From NCBI RefSeq assembly GCF_002104765.1, contig NZ_NCXM01000016.1, positions 1 through 64,000 on the forward strand: a stretch of DNA of 64,000 bases, written 5' to 3'. The DNA comes from Mycolicibacterium vulneris (GTDB lineage Bacteria > Actinomycetota > Actinomycetes > Mycobacteriales > Mycobacteriaceae). The notes below the pieces were generated by a model. That model did no database searches. It saw nothing but the letters and a program-made list of their open reading frames with translations, and was not told the DNA's origin. The translations under genes and the position numbers were made by a program. Shown piece after piece: positions 34,683 through 43,412 of the stretch (the first letter of the stretch is position 1; the number at the start of each line of letters is the position of its first letter).

Positions 34683-35159
34683 TTACGATGCAGCGAAGTC
34701 GCCGACGGCGGTCATCTTGTTGCCGTCCCAAGCGGTGGCGAAGCCGCCCGCGTTATATGCGCAGTTCAAAATGATGTCTCGGTGTGGCGGACTCTGCATC
34801 CACATGTCGAGGGCTTCCTTGGGAGTCGCAGCGGATCCGGTGCCCCAGAAGACGATCTCACCCGAGTACCGGCTTCTGTAGCCCGCCGCGGTGATTCGCG
34901 CCTGCGGCGACGATCCGTCCGAACCGATGTGTCCGCTCACCCCGTTGCGCAGCATGTCATCGGCGTGGCGCTGGGCGGCTTCGGTTAAACGCGGATCGTC
35001 GCTGATCGGCCCGCATCCTGGGCGAAGCTGGTTGATGCCGCTGTAGAGCGCTGTCCCCGAATCGTCTGCGTTCGCGACGAAACCGGACAGTGTCCCGGGA
35101 GCCGTGATGAAGGCAGTACAGATCGCGAAGACGGCGATGATCTCGACTTTCTTGGCCAT
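34683..35159 (-). CDS. exported CAP/SCP-family protein
   Basis: A 158-residue exported protein: hydrophobic signal to about residue 30, then a CAP fold with INQLRPGCGPISDDPRLTEA, AQRHADDMLRNG, SGHIGSDGSS, YSGEIVFWG and MQSPPHRDIILN. The His, Glu and His of the CAP cavity are visible. In actinobacteria these proteins are secreted, and roles in lipid binding have been proposed. It converges on the four-cysteine gene with an 82-bp gap lacking a convincing terminator. Confidence 0.85.
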   Translation of the reverse strand: MAKKVEIIAVFAICTAFITAPGTLSGFVANADDSGTALYSGINQLRPGCGPISDDPRLTEAAQRHADDMLRNGVSGHIGSDGSSPQARITAAGYRSRYSGEIVFWGTGSAATPKEALDMWMQSPPHRDIILNCAYNAGGFATAWDGNKMTAVGDFAAS

Positions 35160-35292
35160 GATGCCTCTTGTCGCGCGCTCGCTTTGCTGTTTTCGGTATC
35201 TAAATGTTACCCATTTTCAACCAAGAACGATCACGAATCGCAAATCGGTTCCGCGGCACCGACATGCTTACCGGCTCAACCCCAAGGCCGTT

Positions 35293-36297
35293 CTAGTGAC
35301 CGGCGTTGTGAGCGAGATCGATGGCGTACTGGCTCACGAAGTTGCCGGCCGGCGGATCACCTTTGCCGCAGGTCCCATCGGACTCACCGGGGCGTTTGAT
35401 CCACAAGTACGCGTCGGCGTGCGCACCCGCGGTGCTGGCGGTCGGCGGAGTGCCCAATGCTCGGCCGCTCGGGTTGCACCAGTTGAGGTCGGAGTCGGGG
35501 GCCGGTCCCGCACCGTTGCGCGACGTGTCGATCACGTAGTGCGACCCATTGGTGAGCCCCGAAATCGCCTCGCCATAACCGATTTCGTCGTCGGTGGTGA
35601 AGAAGTTCGCGGTGTTGATGCTGAAGCCCCGGGCGTGGCCGACGCCGGCCTGGTTGAGCCGGGCGGCCATGTCGTCGGCGCTGTGCCAACGCAGGTGACC
35701 CGCGTCGACGTACACGGCCGCGTTCGGATCCTTGGTCAGCGTGTCGACGGCGTAGCGGATCAGGTCGAAGCGTTCCTGGCGCGCATCACCCGACAAGCAG
35801 TCGGCCATGGCAAGCGCGTCGGGTTCGACGACGATCGCCACCCGCGAAGCGCCCACGCCGGATGCGATGCCGTCGATCCACGAGCGGTAGGCGTCGGCCG
35901 AGCCCATCCCGCCGGCCGCAAAGCTGCCGCAGTCGCGGTGGGGGATGCCATAAATCGCCAGAACCGGGATGGCGCCGGCACCATTCGCGTCGCCGACATA
36001 CTTCCCGACGGTTGCCGCCGACCCACCCGGGACGATCCAGTACGCCTGCGGTGTGTTGGCGATGGCGGTCAGCTCGGGGCTCGGCGGATCGGCGCTCTGC
36101 GCGGCGCGCATGGCCGCCGAGGCCGGGTTGACGTAGAACGGCGCTCCGGCCAACGGGTCGCCGTCGGCGACCAGCCGCACTGCAGGGGCGGGACGGACCT
36201 GTACCGGGTCGGCGACAAGACCCATGCCGGCCACGGCTGCAACCGTGAGCAAGGGGACGATCCACCGCGCGGCTGCACCTGCAGCTGAGAAGTTCAC
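35293..36297 (-). CDS. celA1: GH6 family cellulase, CelA1-like
   Basis: This 334-residue protein has a membrane/signal segment (ARWIVPLLTVAAVAGMGLVA) and a GH6 catalytic barrel close to M. tuberculosis CelA1 (Rv0062): LAIYGIPHRDCGS, VEPDALAMADCL with a catalytic-type Asp, YVDAGHLRWHS, SHYVIDTSRNGAGP, DAYLWIKRPGESDG. GH6 enzymes cleave beta-1,4-glucan. The GTG at 36297 is chosen because the protein begins with its signal segment; the open frame upstream to 36630 belongs to a cutinase remnant. No strong ribosome site was seen, so the start is less certain. Confidence 0.88.
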   Translation of the reverse strand: MNFSAAGAAARWIVPLLTVAAVAGMGLVADPVQVRPAPAVRLVADGDPLAGAPFYVNPASAAMRAAQSADPPSPELTAIANTPQAYWIVPGGSAATVGKYVGDANGAGAIPVLAIYGIPHRDCGSFAAGGMGSADAYRSWIDGIASGVGASRVAIVVEPDALAMADCLSGDARQERFDLIRYAVDTLTKDPNAAVYVDAGHLRWHSADDMAARLNQAGVGHARGFSINTANFFTTDDEIGYGEAISGLTNGSHYVIDTSRNGAGPAPDSDLNWCNPSGRALGTPPTASTAGAHADAYLWIKRPGESDGTCGKGDPPAGNFVSQYAIDLAHNAGH

Positions 36298-36395
36298 CTG
36301 AGGAAAATTAGTGGCTCGGAAGCATCGAGCGCCAATCGGCGCCGGCCCGAGCCGTGCGTCCGGTCGGCTAAATGAGGACGACGACGGCCATCCGC

Positions 36396-36612
36396 TTACA
36401 TCGAGCCGCGCCCGCCAGGACCGCCGGCTAGAAGGCCGGCCGCGAAGGACGCGCCCTTGTCGATCGCCGCGGCGTTGGTCGAATACCACCTGCACGTCCG
36501 GGCACGGACCGGCGGTGGCGGAGGGGACTGCAGAGGCGAGGCCGGAAGCGGCAACGCCTGACGCCGCGGCTAGAGGAGAAACAAGGCGACGAAGGGTTTG
36601 ACGTGCGATCAT
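36396..36612 (-). pseudogene. cutinase (CULP) remnant with internal deletion
   Basis: An ATG at 36612 opens a signal peptide (RRLVSPLAAASGVAASGLAS, then AVPSATAGPCPDVQVVF), the typical beginning of mycobacterial cutinase-like proteins. Immediately afterwards homology is lost. A different frame continues STNAAAIDKGASFAAGLLAG to a TAA at 36396, which looks like a cutinase C-terminal end. The Ser-containing GYSQG motif and catalytic Asp/His are absent. An internal deletion of most of the gene with a frame change explains this. Confidence 0.5.
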
Positions 36613-36769
36613 GCCGCCGGCCGCCCACAAACGGGACTCCTAAACAGCGATTTTTCGCCACCGAATGACCTGGACGCTGTCGCGACCAGGCACGGCACGC
36701 AAAATACGCTCACGGAGCGATCAGCCAGTTTCCAGCAAATCTGGAAACCGCTTACGTCCGTGCAATCTT

Positions 36770-36859
36770 TGGCGGTGGCGGAGGGATTTGAACCCTCGGA
36801 CGGTTTTAGCCGTCACACGCTTTCGAGGCGTGCTCCTTAGGCCGCTCGGACACGCCACC
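36770..36859 (-). tRNA. serU: tRNA-Ser (anticodon CGA)
   Basis: A 90-nt class II tRNA on the minus strand. The acceptor stem is GGTGGCG/CGCCACC, the anticodon loop reads CTCGAAA giving CGA, there is a long variable arm, and the T-loop is GTTCAAATC. The 3' CCA is encoded (discriminator G at 36773). It lies next to tadA. Confidence 0.95.
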
Positions 36860-36888
36860 GCCGAGCAGCTTACCGAACGGCATGCCCC

Positions 36889-37347
36889 TCACCCCAATCG
36901 CTGGCGGGCGAAGAAGGCTTCCAGTGGCGCGGCGCACTCCTGGGCCAGCACACCGCCCCGCACTTCCGGGCGGTGGTTGAGCCGCCGATCCCGGACCACA
37001 TCCCACAACGACCCGACCGCTCCGGTCTTGGGCTCCCACGCGCCGAACACCAGCCGGGCGATGCGCGACAGCACCAGTGCGCCCGCGCACATGGTGCACG
37101 GTTCGACGGTGACCGCCAGCGTGGCGCCTTCCAGCCGCCACCCGTCCCCGAGGACCTCGGCCGCCGCGCGCAGCGCCACAATTTCGGCGTGGGCCGTCGG
37201 GTCTCCCCACGCCTCACGGGCATTGACCGCGCGGGCCAGCTCGGTTCCGTCGGCGCCGACCACCACCGCGCCGATGGGCACGTCGCGGGGACCCGCCGTC
37301 GCGGCAACCGACAGTGCGGAACGGATCAGGTCTTCGTCAGTGATCAC
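36889..37347 (-). CDS. tadA: tRNA-specific adenosine deaminase TadA
   Basis: TadA converts adenosine to inosine at tRNA wobble position 34. The 152-residue protein has the zinc deaminase signatures HAE (53-55) and PCTMC (83-87). It overlaps the upstream gene by 4 bp, as Rv3752c/Rv3753c do in M. tuberculosis. A tRNA-Arg with anticodon ACG, its expected substrate, lies within this window at 60.3 kb. GTG start. Confidence 0.95.
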   Translation of the reverse strand: MITDEDLIRSALSVAATAGPRDVPIGAVVVGADGTELARAVNAREAWGDPTAHAEIVALRAAAEVLGDGWRLEGATLAVTVEPCTMCAGALVLSRIARLVFGAWEPKTGAVGSLWDVVRDRRLNHRPEVRGGVLAQECAAPLEAFFARQRLG

Positions 37348-37865
37348 CGACCGAGGCGGTCGATCACCGCCGACAGCTGATCGGCGAAGCCCATCTCGCG
37401 GGCGATGCGGCCCAGCTGCTCGTCGGCGTACAGGTCGGTCTCGTCGAGGATGACCCCGAGGACCGCGTCGGGCAGCCCGACGTCGGACAGCAGACCTAAG
37501 TCGCCCTCTTCGAAGGGATCCGAGTCCTCGAGATCCTCGGGATCGATGTCGGCGTCCAGCTTGTCAAGCACTTCCGCGGCGATGTCGTAATCGAGGGCCG
37601 CGGTGGCATCAGAGAGCAACAACCGCGTGCCCGACGGCGCCGGCCGGACGATGACGAAGAATTCGTCGTCGACATCCAGCAGGCCGAAGACCGCCCCGGA
37701 ACTGCGCAATTCACGCAGCTCCGTCTCGGCGGCCACCAGGCTCAACAGCGATTTACGGGCCATCGGAGCGCAGCGCCACTGCCCCTCTTCGCGCACCACC
37801 GCAACGCCGAACCCGTCCGGCGTGTCCGCGGACAGGCCCTGGGCAGAGGCCCGTTGTGCTCCCAT
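37344..37865 (-). CDS. TadA-associated protein (Rv3753c-like)
   Basis: This 173-residue acidic protein has GFGVAVVREEGQWRCAPMAR, a central LLLSDATAALDYDIAAEVL and an Asp/Glu-rich stretch around residue 105 (DIDPEDLEDSDPFEEGDLG). It matches the actinobacterial family annotated as tRNA adenosine deaminase-associated. Gene order and the 4-bp overlap with tadA are the main support. The biochemical role is not established. Divergent from tyrA. Confidence 0.9.
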   Translation of the reverse strand: MGAQRASAQGLSADTPDGFGVAVVREEGQWRCAPMARKSLLSLVAAETELRELRSSGAVFGLLDVDDEFFVIVRPAPSGTRLLLSDATAALDYDIAAEVLDKLDADIDPEDLEDSDPFEEGDLGLLSDVGLPDAVLGVILDETDLYADEQLGRIAREMGFADQLSAVIDRLGR

Positions 37866-37967
37866 GGCCGCTTACGGTAGTCCCTGACCAGGCCCCTGAC
37901 CAGATGGCTCCTGGTAACCGCGAGATCTGGCGGCGCCGTTCCCGTCCGGATGTGCCAACCTTGGAAT

Positions 37968-38939
37968 GTGGCAAGCCCTCCTTCTAAGACACCGGTGTGT
38001 GTGCTCGGGCTGGGGCTGATCGGCGGCTCGATAATGCGGGCCGCCACGGCAGCCGGCCGTGAGGTCTTCGGCTATAACCGCTCGGTGGAGGGCGCGCAGG
38101 CCGCGACCGCCGACGGCTATGACGCCACCACCGATCTGACCGCGACCTTGTCTCGCGCCGCCGACTCCGGTGCGCTGATCGTGCTGGCCGTGCCGATGCC
38201 GGCGATGGCGGGCATGCTCGCCCACATCAAGGAGACGGCCCCGGCGTGTCCGCTGACCGACGTCACCAGCGTCAAGCAGGCGGTCCTCGACCAGGTCGTG
38301 GCCGCGGGTCTGCAGGAACGCTTCGTCGGGGGACATCCGATGGCGGGCACCGCCCACTCGGGTTGGACCGCCGGCTACGCCGGGTTGTTCACCGGGGCCC
38401 CGTGGGTGGTCAGCGTCGACGATCACGTGGATGCGGCGGTCTGGTCGACGGTGATGACGTTGGCGTTGGACTGCGGCGCGGTGGTGGTGCCGGCCAGGTC
38501 CGACGAACACGACGCGGCCGCGGCTGCAATCTCGCATCTGCCCCACCTGCTCGCGGAGGCGCTGGCCGTCGTCGCCGGAGACGTCCCGTTGGCCTTCGCC
38601 CTGGCCGCCGGCTCCTTCCGCGACGGGACCCGGGTGGCGGCCACCGCGCCGGACCTGGTGCGGGCGATGTGCGAAGGCAACTCCGACCAATTGGGGCCGG
38701 CGGCCGATCGCGTCATCGAGCTGCTGACCCGAGCCCGCGAATCGCTGGCTTCCCACAACTCGGTCGCCGATCTCGTCGAGGCCGGCCACGCCGCGCGCAC
38801 GCGCTACGACAGCTTCCCGCGCCACGACATCTTCCACGTCGTCGTCGGCGCGGAGAACTGGCGTGGGGAACTGGCCGCCGCGGGCCGGGCCGGCGGGGTG
38901 GTCAGATCCGCTCTGCCAAGCCTGGATAGTCGACGATGA
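37968..38939 (+). CDS. tyrA: prephenate dehydrogenase TyrA
   Basis: TyrA oxidises prephenate to 4-hydroxyphenylpyruvate in tyrosine synthesis. The 323-residue protein has the NAD motif [10 protein letters not shown] near residue 10 and the substrate region [13 protein letters not shown] with the catalytic-type His. The GTG at 37968 ([10 protein letters not shown]) is preferred over an ATG six codons upstream, in agreement with M. tuberculosis Rv3754. It overlaps the 3' end of the convergent gene at 38902 by 38 bp. Confidence 0.93.
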   Translation: MASPPSKTPVCVLGLGLIGGSIMRAATAAGREVFGYNRSVEGAQAATADGYDATTDLTATLSRAADSGALIVLAVPMPAMAGMLAHIKETAPACPLTDVTSVKQAVLDQVVAAGLQERFVGGHPMAGTAHSGWTAGYAGLFTGAPWVVSVDDHVDAAVWSTVMTLALDCGAVVVPARSDEHDAAAAAISHLPHLLAEALAVVAGDVPLAFALAAGSFRDGTRVAATAPDLVRAMCEGNSDQLGPAADRVIELLTRARESLASHNSVADLVEAGHAARTRYDSFPRHDIFHVVVGAENWRGELAAAGRAGGVVRSALPSLDSRR

Positions 38940-39501
38940 ATCCTTCGTCGTCGACGCTCACCGTCGTGTCGGAGATCGGCGAGCGCAATTTGATCTCGTC
39001 CAGGCTGCCGGTACTGCTGTAGCTCACGGTGTCCGCGGCGATGGACATATCCGGCAAGTTCACATAGACGACGGGCAGCGTGACCGAGGCCGCCCGCTCA
39101 TACAAGCCGAGCCGCCGGATGGGGAGCGCGTTGAAGAACGGGCTGAACTCGACGTCGACGTCGAGCGCGCCGTTGTAGGCCGCACGGCGTTCGCCCTGAT
39201 GGTCGGTGACCAGCCACATGTTCTCTTCGTCACGGGCGAAGGAGAAGACGCGCTCTCGCTCGGCGAGGGTGACGGTCATTCCGAGGCGCCTGGTGGCACC
39301 GGCCTCGTCGGTCAGCAGGTCGTAGTAGGCGCCGAACGCGGGATGGGTGTCGGTGGCGGCGGCGATGATGCGGCCATTGGCCTTGATTCTGTTGCCGGAC
39401 ACCTGGACTCGTACCGATTCCATCCGGGGGTCATCCTTTGCGCGCCAGGTGAGCATCGCCTGCCACACGCGGCGAGACGGATCAGAGGGGGCTGCGTTCA
39501 C
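38902..39501 (-). CDS. conserved mycobacterial protein (Rv3755c-like)
   Basis: This 199-residue protein has [60 protein letters not shown] and [12 protein letters not shown]. It corresponds to Rv3755c with identical length if the GTG at 39501 is used, which I chose for that reason. No signal peptide or membrane segment is seen; a glycolipid-related (DUF) role has been proposed for relatives. It overlaps proZ by 4 bp at its start, so it is at the end of the pro operon. Confidence 0.85.
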   Translation of the reverse strand: MNAAPSDPSRRVWQAMLTWRAKDDPRMESVRVQVSGNRIKANGRIIAAATDTHPAFGAYYDLLTDEAGATRRLGMTVTLAERERVFSFARDEENMWLVTDHQGERRAAYNGALDVDVEFSPFFNALPIRRLGLYERAASVTLPVVYVNLPDMSIAADTVSYSSTGSLDEIKLRSPISDTTVSVDDEGFIVDYPGLAERI

Positions 39502-40217
39502 TCGTCTACCGTAAGACGTGCCTGCCAACCGCTGCGGCGTGCCCGGTATGTTCGCCGTAATCGCCCGGTGCCCGGCACCGCAATCCACACCGCCACCGCG
39601 AGCAATCCATCGAGCACCAGCGCCAACGCGGCCACCATCAGCGCACCGACCAGAGCGAGATGAAACTCACGTTCTTTGATCCCGTCAATCAGGTATCGGC
39701 CCAGACCGCCGAGGCTGGCGTAGGCGGCCACGGTCGCGGTGGCGACCACCTGCAACGTGGCGTTGCGCAGCCCGCCCAGGATCAACGGCAACGCGTTGGG
39801 CACCTCGACGCGCAGCAGCACCTGGGCCTCGGTCATGCCCATCGCGCGGGCGGCGTCGACGACCGTCGGCTCGACGTTGGCGATCCCGGCGTAGGTGCCG
39901 GCCAACAACGCCGGCACACCCAGCAGCATCAGCGCCACCAACGACGGACCCAGGCCCAGCCCGAACAACAGCGTTCCGAACAGCAGCACGCCCAGCGTCG
40001 GTAGCGCGCGCAGGCCGTTAACGGCCCCGACCACCAGCAGGGTGCCGCGCCCGGTGTGCCCGATGATCAGGCCGACGGGGATCGCGATCAGCGCCGAGGC
40101 CCCCACCGCCAGGGCGGTGTACTCGAGGTGCTCCAGAATGCGGGCCGCGAGCCCGACCGGGCCGGTCCAGTTGTCGGCGGTCGATACATAGGAGAGCGCC
40201 CGCTCGATGAAGTTCAC
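39498..40217 (-). CDS. proZ: osmoprotectant ABC transporter permease ProZ
   Basis: This 239-residue permease has about six membrane segments and the EAA-type loop ARAMGMTEAQVLLRVEVPNAL. It pairs with ProW as the second membrane subunit for glycine betaine/choline/proline uptake. The GTG at 40217 gives the same length as Rv3756c. It overlaps proW by 4 bp and the downstream gene by 4 bp. Confidence 0.92.
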   Translation of the reverse strand: MNFIERALSYVSTADNWTGPVGLAARILEHLEYTALAVGASALIAIPVGLIIGHTGRGTLLVVGAVNGLRALPTLGVLLFGTLLFGLGLGPSLVALMLLGVPALLAGTYAGIANVEPTVVDAARAMGMTEAQVLLRVEVPNALPLILGGLRNATLQVVATATVAAYASLGGLGRYLIDGIKEREFHLALVGALMVAALALVLDGLLAVAVWIAVPGTGRLRRTYRARRSGWQARLTVDE

Positions 40218-40900
40218 CGCGCACCACCCACCACCGGTGCGACGACCGAGCGGCGGCCGGTGCTGCGCGTGGCGTGCGCCCACGGTGTGGCCAGCCGGCC
40301 GGCCAACACGATGAGCACGTCGATGACGACCGCCAGCAGGAACAGCGCGATGATGCCGGCCAGGATCTGATCGCTCTTGTTGGTCTGGTACCCCTGGGTG
40401 AACCAGCTGCCCAGCCCGCCGATGCCGATGACCGAGCCGACCGAGACCATCGCGATGTTGGTGACCACGACTACCCGCAAGCCAGCAACGAGAACCGGAA
40501 CCGATAGCGGCAGTTCAACTTTCAGCATCCGCGTGATCGTCGGGTAGCCGACCGCGGTGGCGGCGTCGCGCACCTGGGTGGGCACCGCGTCCAGCGCCTC
40601 GAGCACCGCCCGCACCATTAGCGCGGCCGTGTAGGCCGTCAACGCCACCATCACGTTGGCCTCGTCGAGGATGCGGGTCCCGATGAGCATCGGCAACACC
40701 ACGAACAGCGCCAGCGACGGAATGGTGAACACAACGCTGGCGGCCGCCGTCGTGAGCCGGCGGGCGATCCGGGTGCGCTGCACCAGCATGCCCAGGGGCA
40801 GCGCGATCGCCAGACCGATCAGCACCGGCACCAACGCCAGCCGCAGGTGTACGACGGCCAACCCCCGGGCGTCGTCGAGATGGGTGAGTAGATAGTGCAT
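40214..40900 (-). CDS. proW: osmoprotectant ABC transporter permease ProW
   Basis: This 228-residue permease has several membrane helices (RLALVPVLIGLAIALPLGML, VFTIPSLALFVVLPMLIG, AGIIALFLLAVVIDVLIVLA) and the coupling loop AATAVGYPTITRMLKVELPL. It forms the channel with ProZ. It lies 3 bp after proV and overlaps proZ by 4 bp. Confidence 0.93.
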   Translation of the reverse strand: MHYLLTHLDDARGLAVVHLRLALVPVLIGLAIALPLGMLVQRTRIARRLTTAAASVVFTIPSLALFVVLPMLIGTRILDEANVMVALTAYTAALMVRAVLEALDAVPTQVRDAATAVGYPTITRMLKVELPLSVPVLVAGLRVVVVTNIAMVSVGSVIGIGGLGSWFTQGYQTNKSDQILAGIIALFLLAVVIDVLIVLAGRLATPWAHATRSTGRRSVVAPVVGGAR

Positions 40901-40903
40901 CGG

Positions 40904-42013
40904 CTAGGTCCCCCGGGGTTCCGAACCCAGCCGTCGGGAGTCCACCGCGGCCAGCACGTCGGCGGCCAGCACACCGCCGATCACCCTGCCGCCGTCGTCG
41001 ACGGCGACACCGATGCCCGACGGCGACGACAGCGCCGCGTCCAGCGCCTGGCTCAGATTGCCCCGCGGCCGAAACAGCGATCCGACCCCGCTCATGCTGT
41101 CCGGCAACGCCACACCGTCACGGTGGCGTCGCAAGCCCTCGCCGTCGATCCAGCCGAGCGGAACTCCGACATCGTCGACGACCACGGCCCAGCCGTCGGC
41201 AAGCCCTGTTGCGGAGAGCTTGTCGGCCGTGATCCGTTGGACGTCGTGCAGCGGCAGCCCGGCCGCGTCGAGGAGTTGCAGCCATCGGTAGCCGCGGCCC
41301 AGGCCGATGAACCGCGACACGAAGTCGTTGGCCGGCCGCGACAGCAGTCGGGCGGGCTCGCCGTACTGCTGTAGCGAACCGCCCTTGAACACCGCGACCC
41401 GTTCGCCGAGCCGCAGTGCCTCGTCGATGTCGTGGGTGACGAAGACGATCGTCTTGTGCAATTCGCCTTGCAGGCGCAGTATTTCGTTCTGCAGATCGTG
41501 GCGGACCACCGGATCGACGGCGGAAAACGGCTCGTCCATCAACAGGATCGGCGGGTCGGCGGCCAGCGCTCGTGCCACGCCGACCCGCTGTTGCTCGCCG
41601 CCGGAAAGCTGTGCCGGATAGCGGGTCGCGAGCTTGGCGTGCAGCCCGACCCGTTCTAGCACCCCGTAGGCTTCTTTGCGGGCGGCCCGGCGAGTCTGGC
41701 CCCGCAAGACGGGAACCGTTGCCACATTGTCGATTACGCGTTGGTGGGGCATCAGACCGGCGTGCTGGATGACGTATCCGATGCCGAGGCGCAGCTTCAC
41801 CGGGTCGCGGGTGGAGACGTCGACGCCGTCGATCGTGATGGTGCCCGAGCTGGGCTCGATCATCCGGTTGATCATGCGCAGCGCCGTGGTCTTGCCGCTG
41901 CCGGATGATCCGACGAACACGGTCAGCTTGCCGGTGGGGACGCTCAAGCTGAGCTCGTTCGCGGCGGTGGTTCCGTCGGCGAAGACCTTGCTGACTTTGT
42001 CGAAGATGATCAA
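40904..42013 (-). CDS. proV: osmoprotectant ABC transporter ATPase ProV
   Basis: The 369-residue ATPase has Walker A GSSGSGKT (35-42), the signature LSGGEQQRVGVARAL, Walker B ILLMDEP and a switch His in VFVTHD. The C-terminal 130 residues form a CBS-like pair, which in related transporters senses ionic strength. It drives uptake of compatible solutes. It starts 1 bp after the proX stop. Confidence 0.94.
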   Translation of the reverse strand: MIIFDKVSKVFADGTTAANELSLSVPTGKLTVFVGSSGSGKTTALRMINRMIEPSSGTITIDGVDVSTRDPVKLRLGIGYVIQHAGLMPHQRVIDNVATVPVLRGQTRRAARKEAYGVLERVGLHAKLATRYPAQLSGGEQQRVGVARALAADPPILLMDEPFSAVDPVVRHDLQNEILRLQGELHKTIVFVTHDIDEALRLGERVAVFKGGSLQQYGEPARLLSRPANDFVSRFIGLGRGYRWLQLLDAAGLPLHDVQRITADKLSATGLADGWAVVVDDVGVPLGWIDGEGLRRHRDGVALPDSMSGVGSLFRPRGNLSQALDAALSSPSGIGVAVDDGGRVIGGVLAADVLAAVDSRRLGSEPRGT

Positions 42014-42014
42014 G

Positions 42015-42962
42015 TCATCCTCCGATCGGATGGTCGAAGCCGTTGTCGCGTACCCAGTTTCGCGCCGCCTGGTCGGGATCGATGCCCGAATTCCCCGACA
42101 CCGCGGCGTTGAGTCCGGCGACGCCGGACGTCGTCAGCTTCACCGAGACCGCATCCAGCACCTCTTTGAGCCGCGGAGATCTCTTCTGCGAATTGAGCAG
42201 CGGCACAATGTTTCCGGCCACAAAATTATGCTCGGGGTCGTCGAGGGCCACCAGGTGGTTCTGCGGGATGGCCGGTGACGTGGTGAAAATGTTGGCGGCG
42301 TTCACCCTGCCCTCGACCAATGCGCGCACGGTGACCGCGCCGCCGCCGTCGTCGATGGCGACGAAGTTGCCCGGCTTGATCTCGAGTCCGTACTTCTGCC
42401 GCAGCCCGGGCAGCCCGGCCGGCCGGGTCGCGAACGCCGAGGGCGCCCCGAATCGCACGTCGGCCGAATGGACGGCCAGATCGGCGATTGTCTTCAGGTT
42501 CCAGGAGTTGGCCGTTTGCCCGGTCACGCTGACGGTATCGGTGTCGGTGGCCGGGGCGGGCGTCAGAATTGAGAGGTCAGCGGGCAGGCGCTGGTCAAGC
42601 TCACGCTCGACGGAATCCAGCGTGGTGGCGTTGGACTGCGGCGAGATGTAGAGGAGCAGATTGCCGATGTATTCCGGCACCAGATCGATCGAATGGTCTT
42701 TGAGCGCAGGAATATACGTCTCCCGGCTCCCGATGCCCATCCGCTTACCTACTTCGAAACCATTGGCCTGCAAGGCTTGTGCATAGATCTCGGCGATGAT
42801 CTGCGATTCCGGAAAGTCGCCGGAGCCGATGACAATGGAGTTGGGGCTTCGAACCTGCGCTCCCAGCGGATCGGAATTGCTGCACGCTGCAACGACGGAC
42901 ATGGCCATCACCAGTATCACCGCGCGCGTGATCACGCCCCGCACGTGCGGCCATCCCGTCAT
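42015..42962 (-). CDS. proX: osmoprotectant-binding lipoprotein ProX
   Basis: This 315-residue substrate-binding protein has a lipoprotein signal with VVAAC, Cys27 being the lipidation site, and a periplasmic-binding fold of the OsmX/glycine-betaine type (IVIGSGDFPESQIIAEIYAQ, then ALQANGFEVGKRMGIGSRET). The start at 42962 gives the Rv3759c length. First gene of proX-V-W-Z, a single transcript with gaps of 1-3 bp. Confidence 0.93.
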   Translation of the reverse strand: MTGWPHVRGVITRAVILVMAMSVVAACSNSDPLGAQVRSPNSIVIGSGDFPESQIIAEIYAQALQANGFEVGKRMGIGSRETYIPALKDHSIDLVPEYIGNLLLYISPQSNATTLDSVERELDQRLPADLSILTPAPATDTDTVSVTGQTANSWNLKTIADLAVHSADVRFGAPSAFATRPAGLPGLRQKYGLEIKPGNFVAIDDGGGAVTVRALVEGRVNAANIFTTSPAIPQNHLVALDDPEHNFVAGNIVPLLNSQKRSPRLKEVLDAVSVKLTTSGVAGLNAAVSGNSGIDPDQAARNWVRDNGFDHPIGG

Positions 42963-43061
42963 ACCGCCGACCCTAACGCCCGAACCCCGCAAACGCTGGC
43001 CTGCAAGGTTCGGTTGTCCGAATCGGTTTCAATCGGCGTCCGATAGGGCAAAGATGGCAGT

Positions 43062-43412
43062 ATGAGCAGCCACACCCCTGCCTCGCCCGGGCAGCCGCCC
43101 CCCAAGCCCGACCCCGCCGCCAAGACCGGCGCGCCCGCCAAGGAACCGGCCATCGGGTTCACCCGCGCCGGCGCTCTGTGGTCGTCGTTGTTCGCCGGCT
43201 TCGTGATCCTGATCCTGTTGCTGATCTTCATCACCCAGAACACGACACCCGCAGAGTTTCAGTTCTTGGGCTGGCACTGGAGTCAGCCCAAGGGTGTTGC
43301 GATCCTGCTGGCGGCCGTGGTCGGGGGGCTGATCACGGTTGCGGTCGGCACCGCACGGATCTTGCAGCTGCGCCGCGCGGCCAAACGGCAGCACGCGGCC
43401 GCCCAGCGCTAG
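43062..43412 (+). CDS. LapA/DUF1049 membrane protein
   Basis: The 116-residue protein has a Pro/Lys-rich cytoplasmic N-terminus, two membrane helices (SSLFAGFVILILLLIFITQN and GVAILLAAVVGGLITVAVG) and a basic tail. The TTPAEFQFLGWHWS between the helices is typical of LapA-domain proteins. It matches Rv3760 by context. Related LapA/B proteins assist lipid A assembly in Gram-negative bacteria, which does not transfer directly to mycobacteria. It is divergent from proX and its stop overlaps the next gene by 4 bp. Confidence 0.85.
   Translation: MSSHTPASPGQPPPKPDPAAKTGAPAKEPAIGFTRAGALWSSLFAGFVILILLLIFITQNTTPAEFQFLGWHWSQPKGVAILLAAVVGGLITVAVGTARILQLRRAAKRQHAAAQR

Noticed and set aside
34600..34683. 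Terminator between the four-cysteine gene and the CAP gene
   Set aside because: Only a 5-bp stem (AAAGC/GCTTT) was seen, too weak to report.
36298..36630. N-terminal extension of celA1
   Set aside because: The extra 111 codons contain another protein's signal peptide and cutinase start, so they are a separate remnant.
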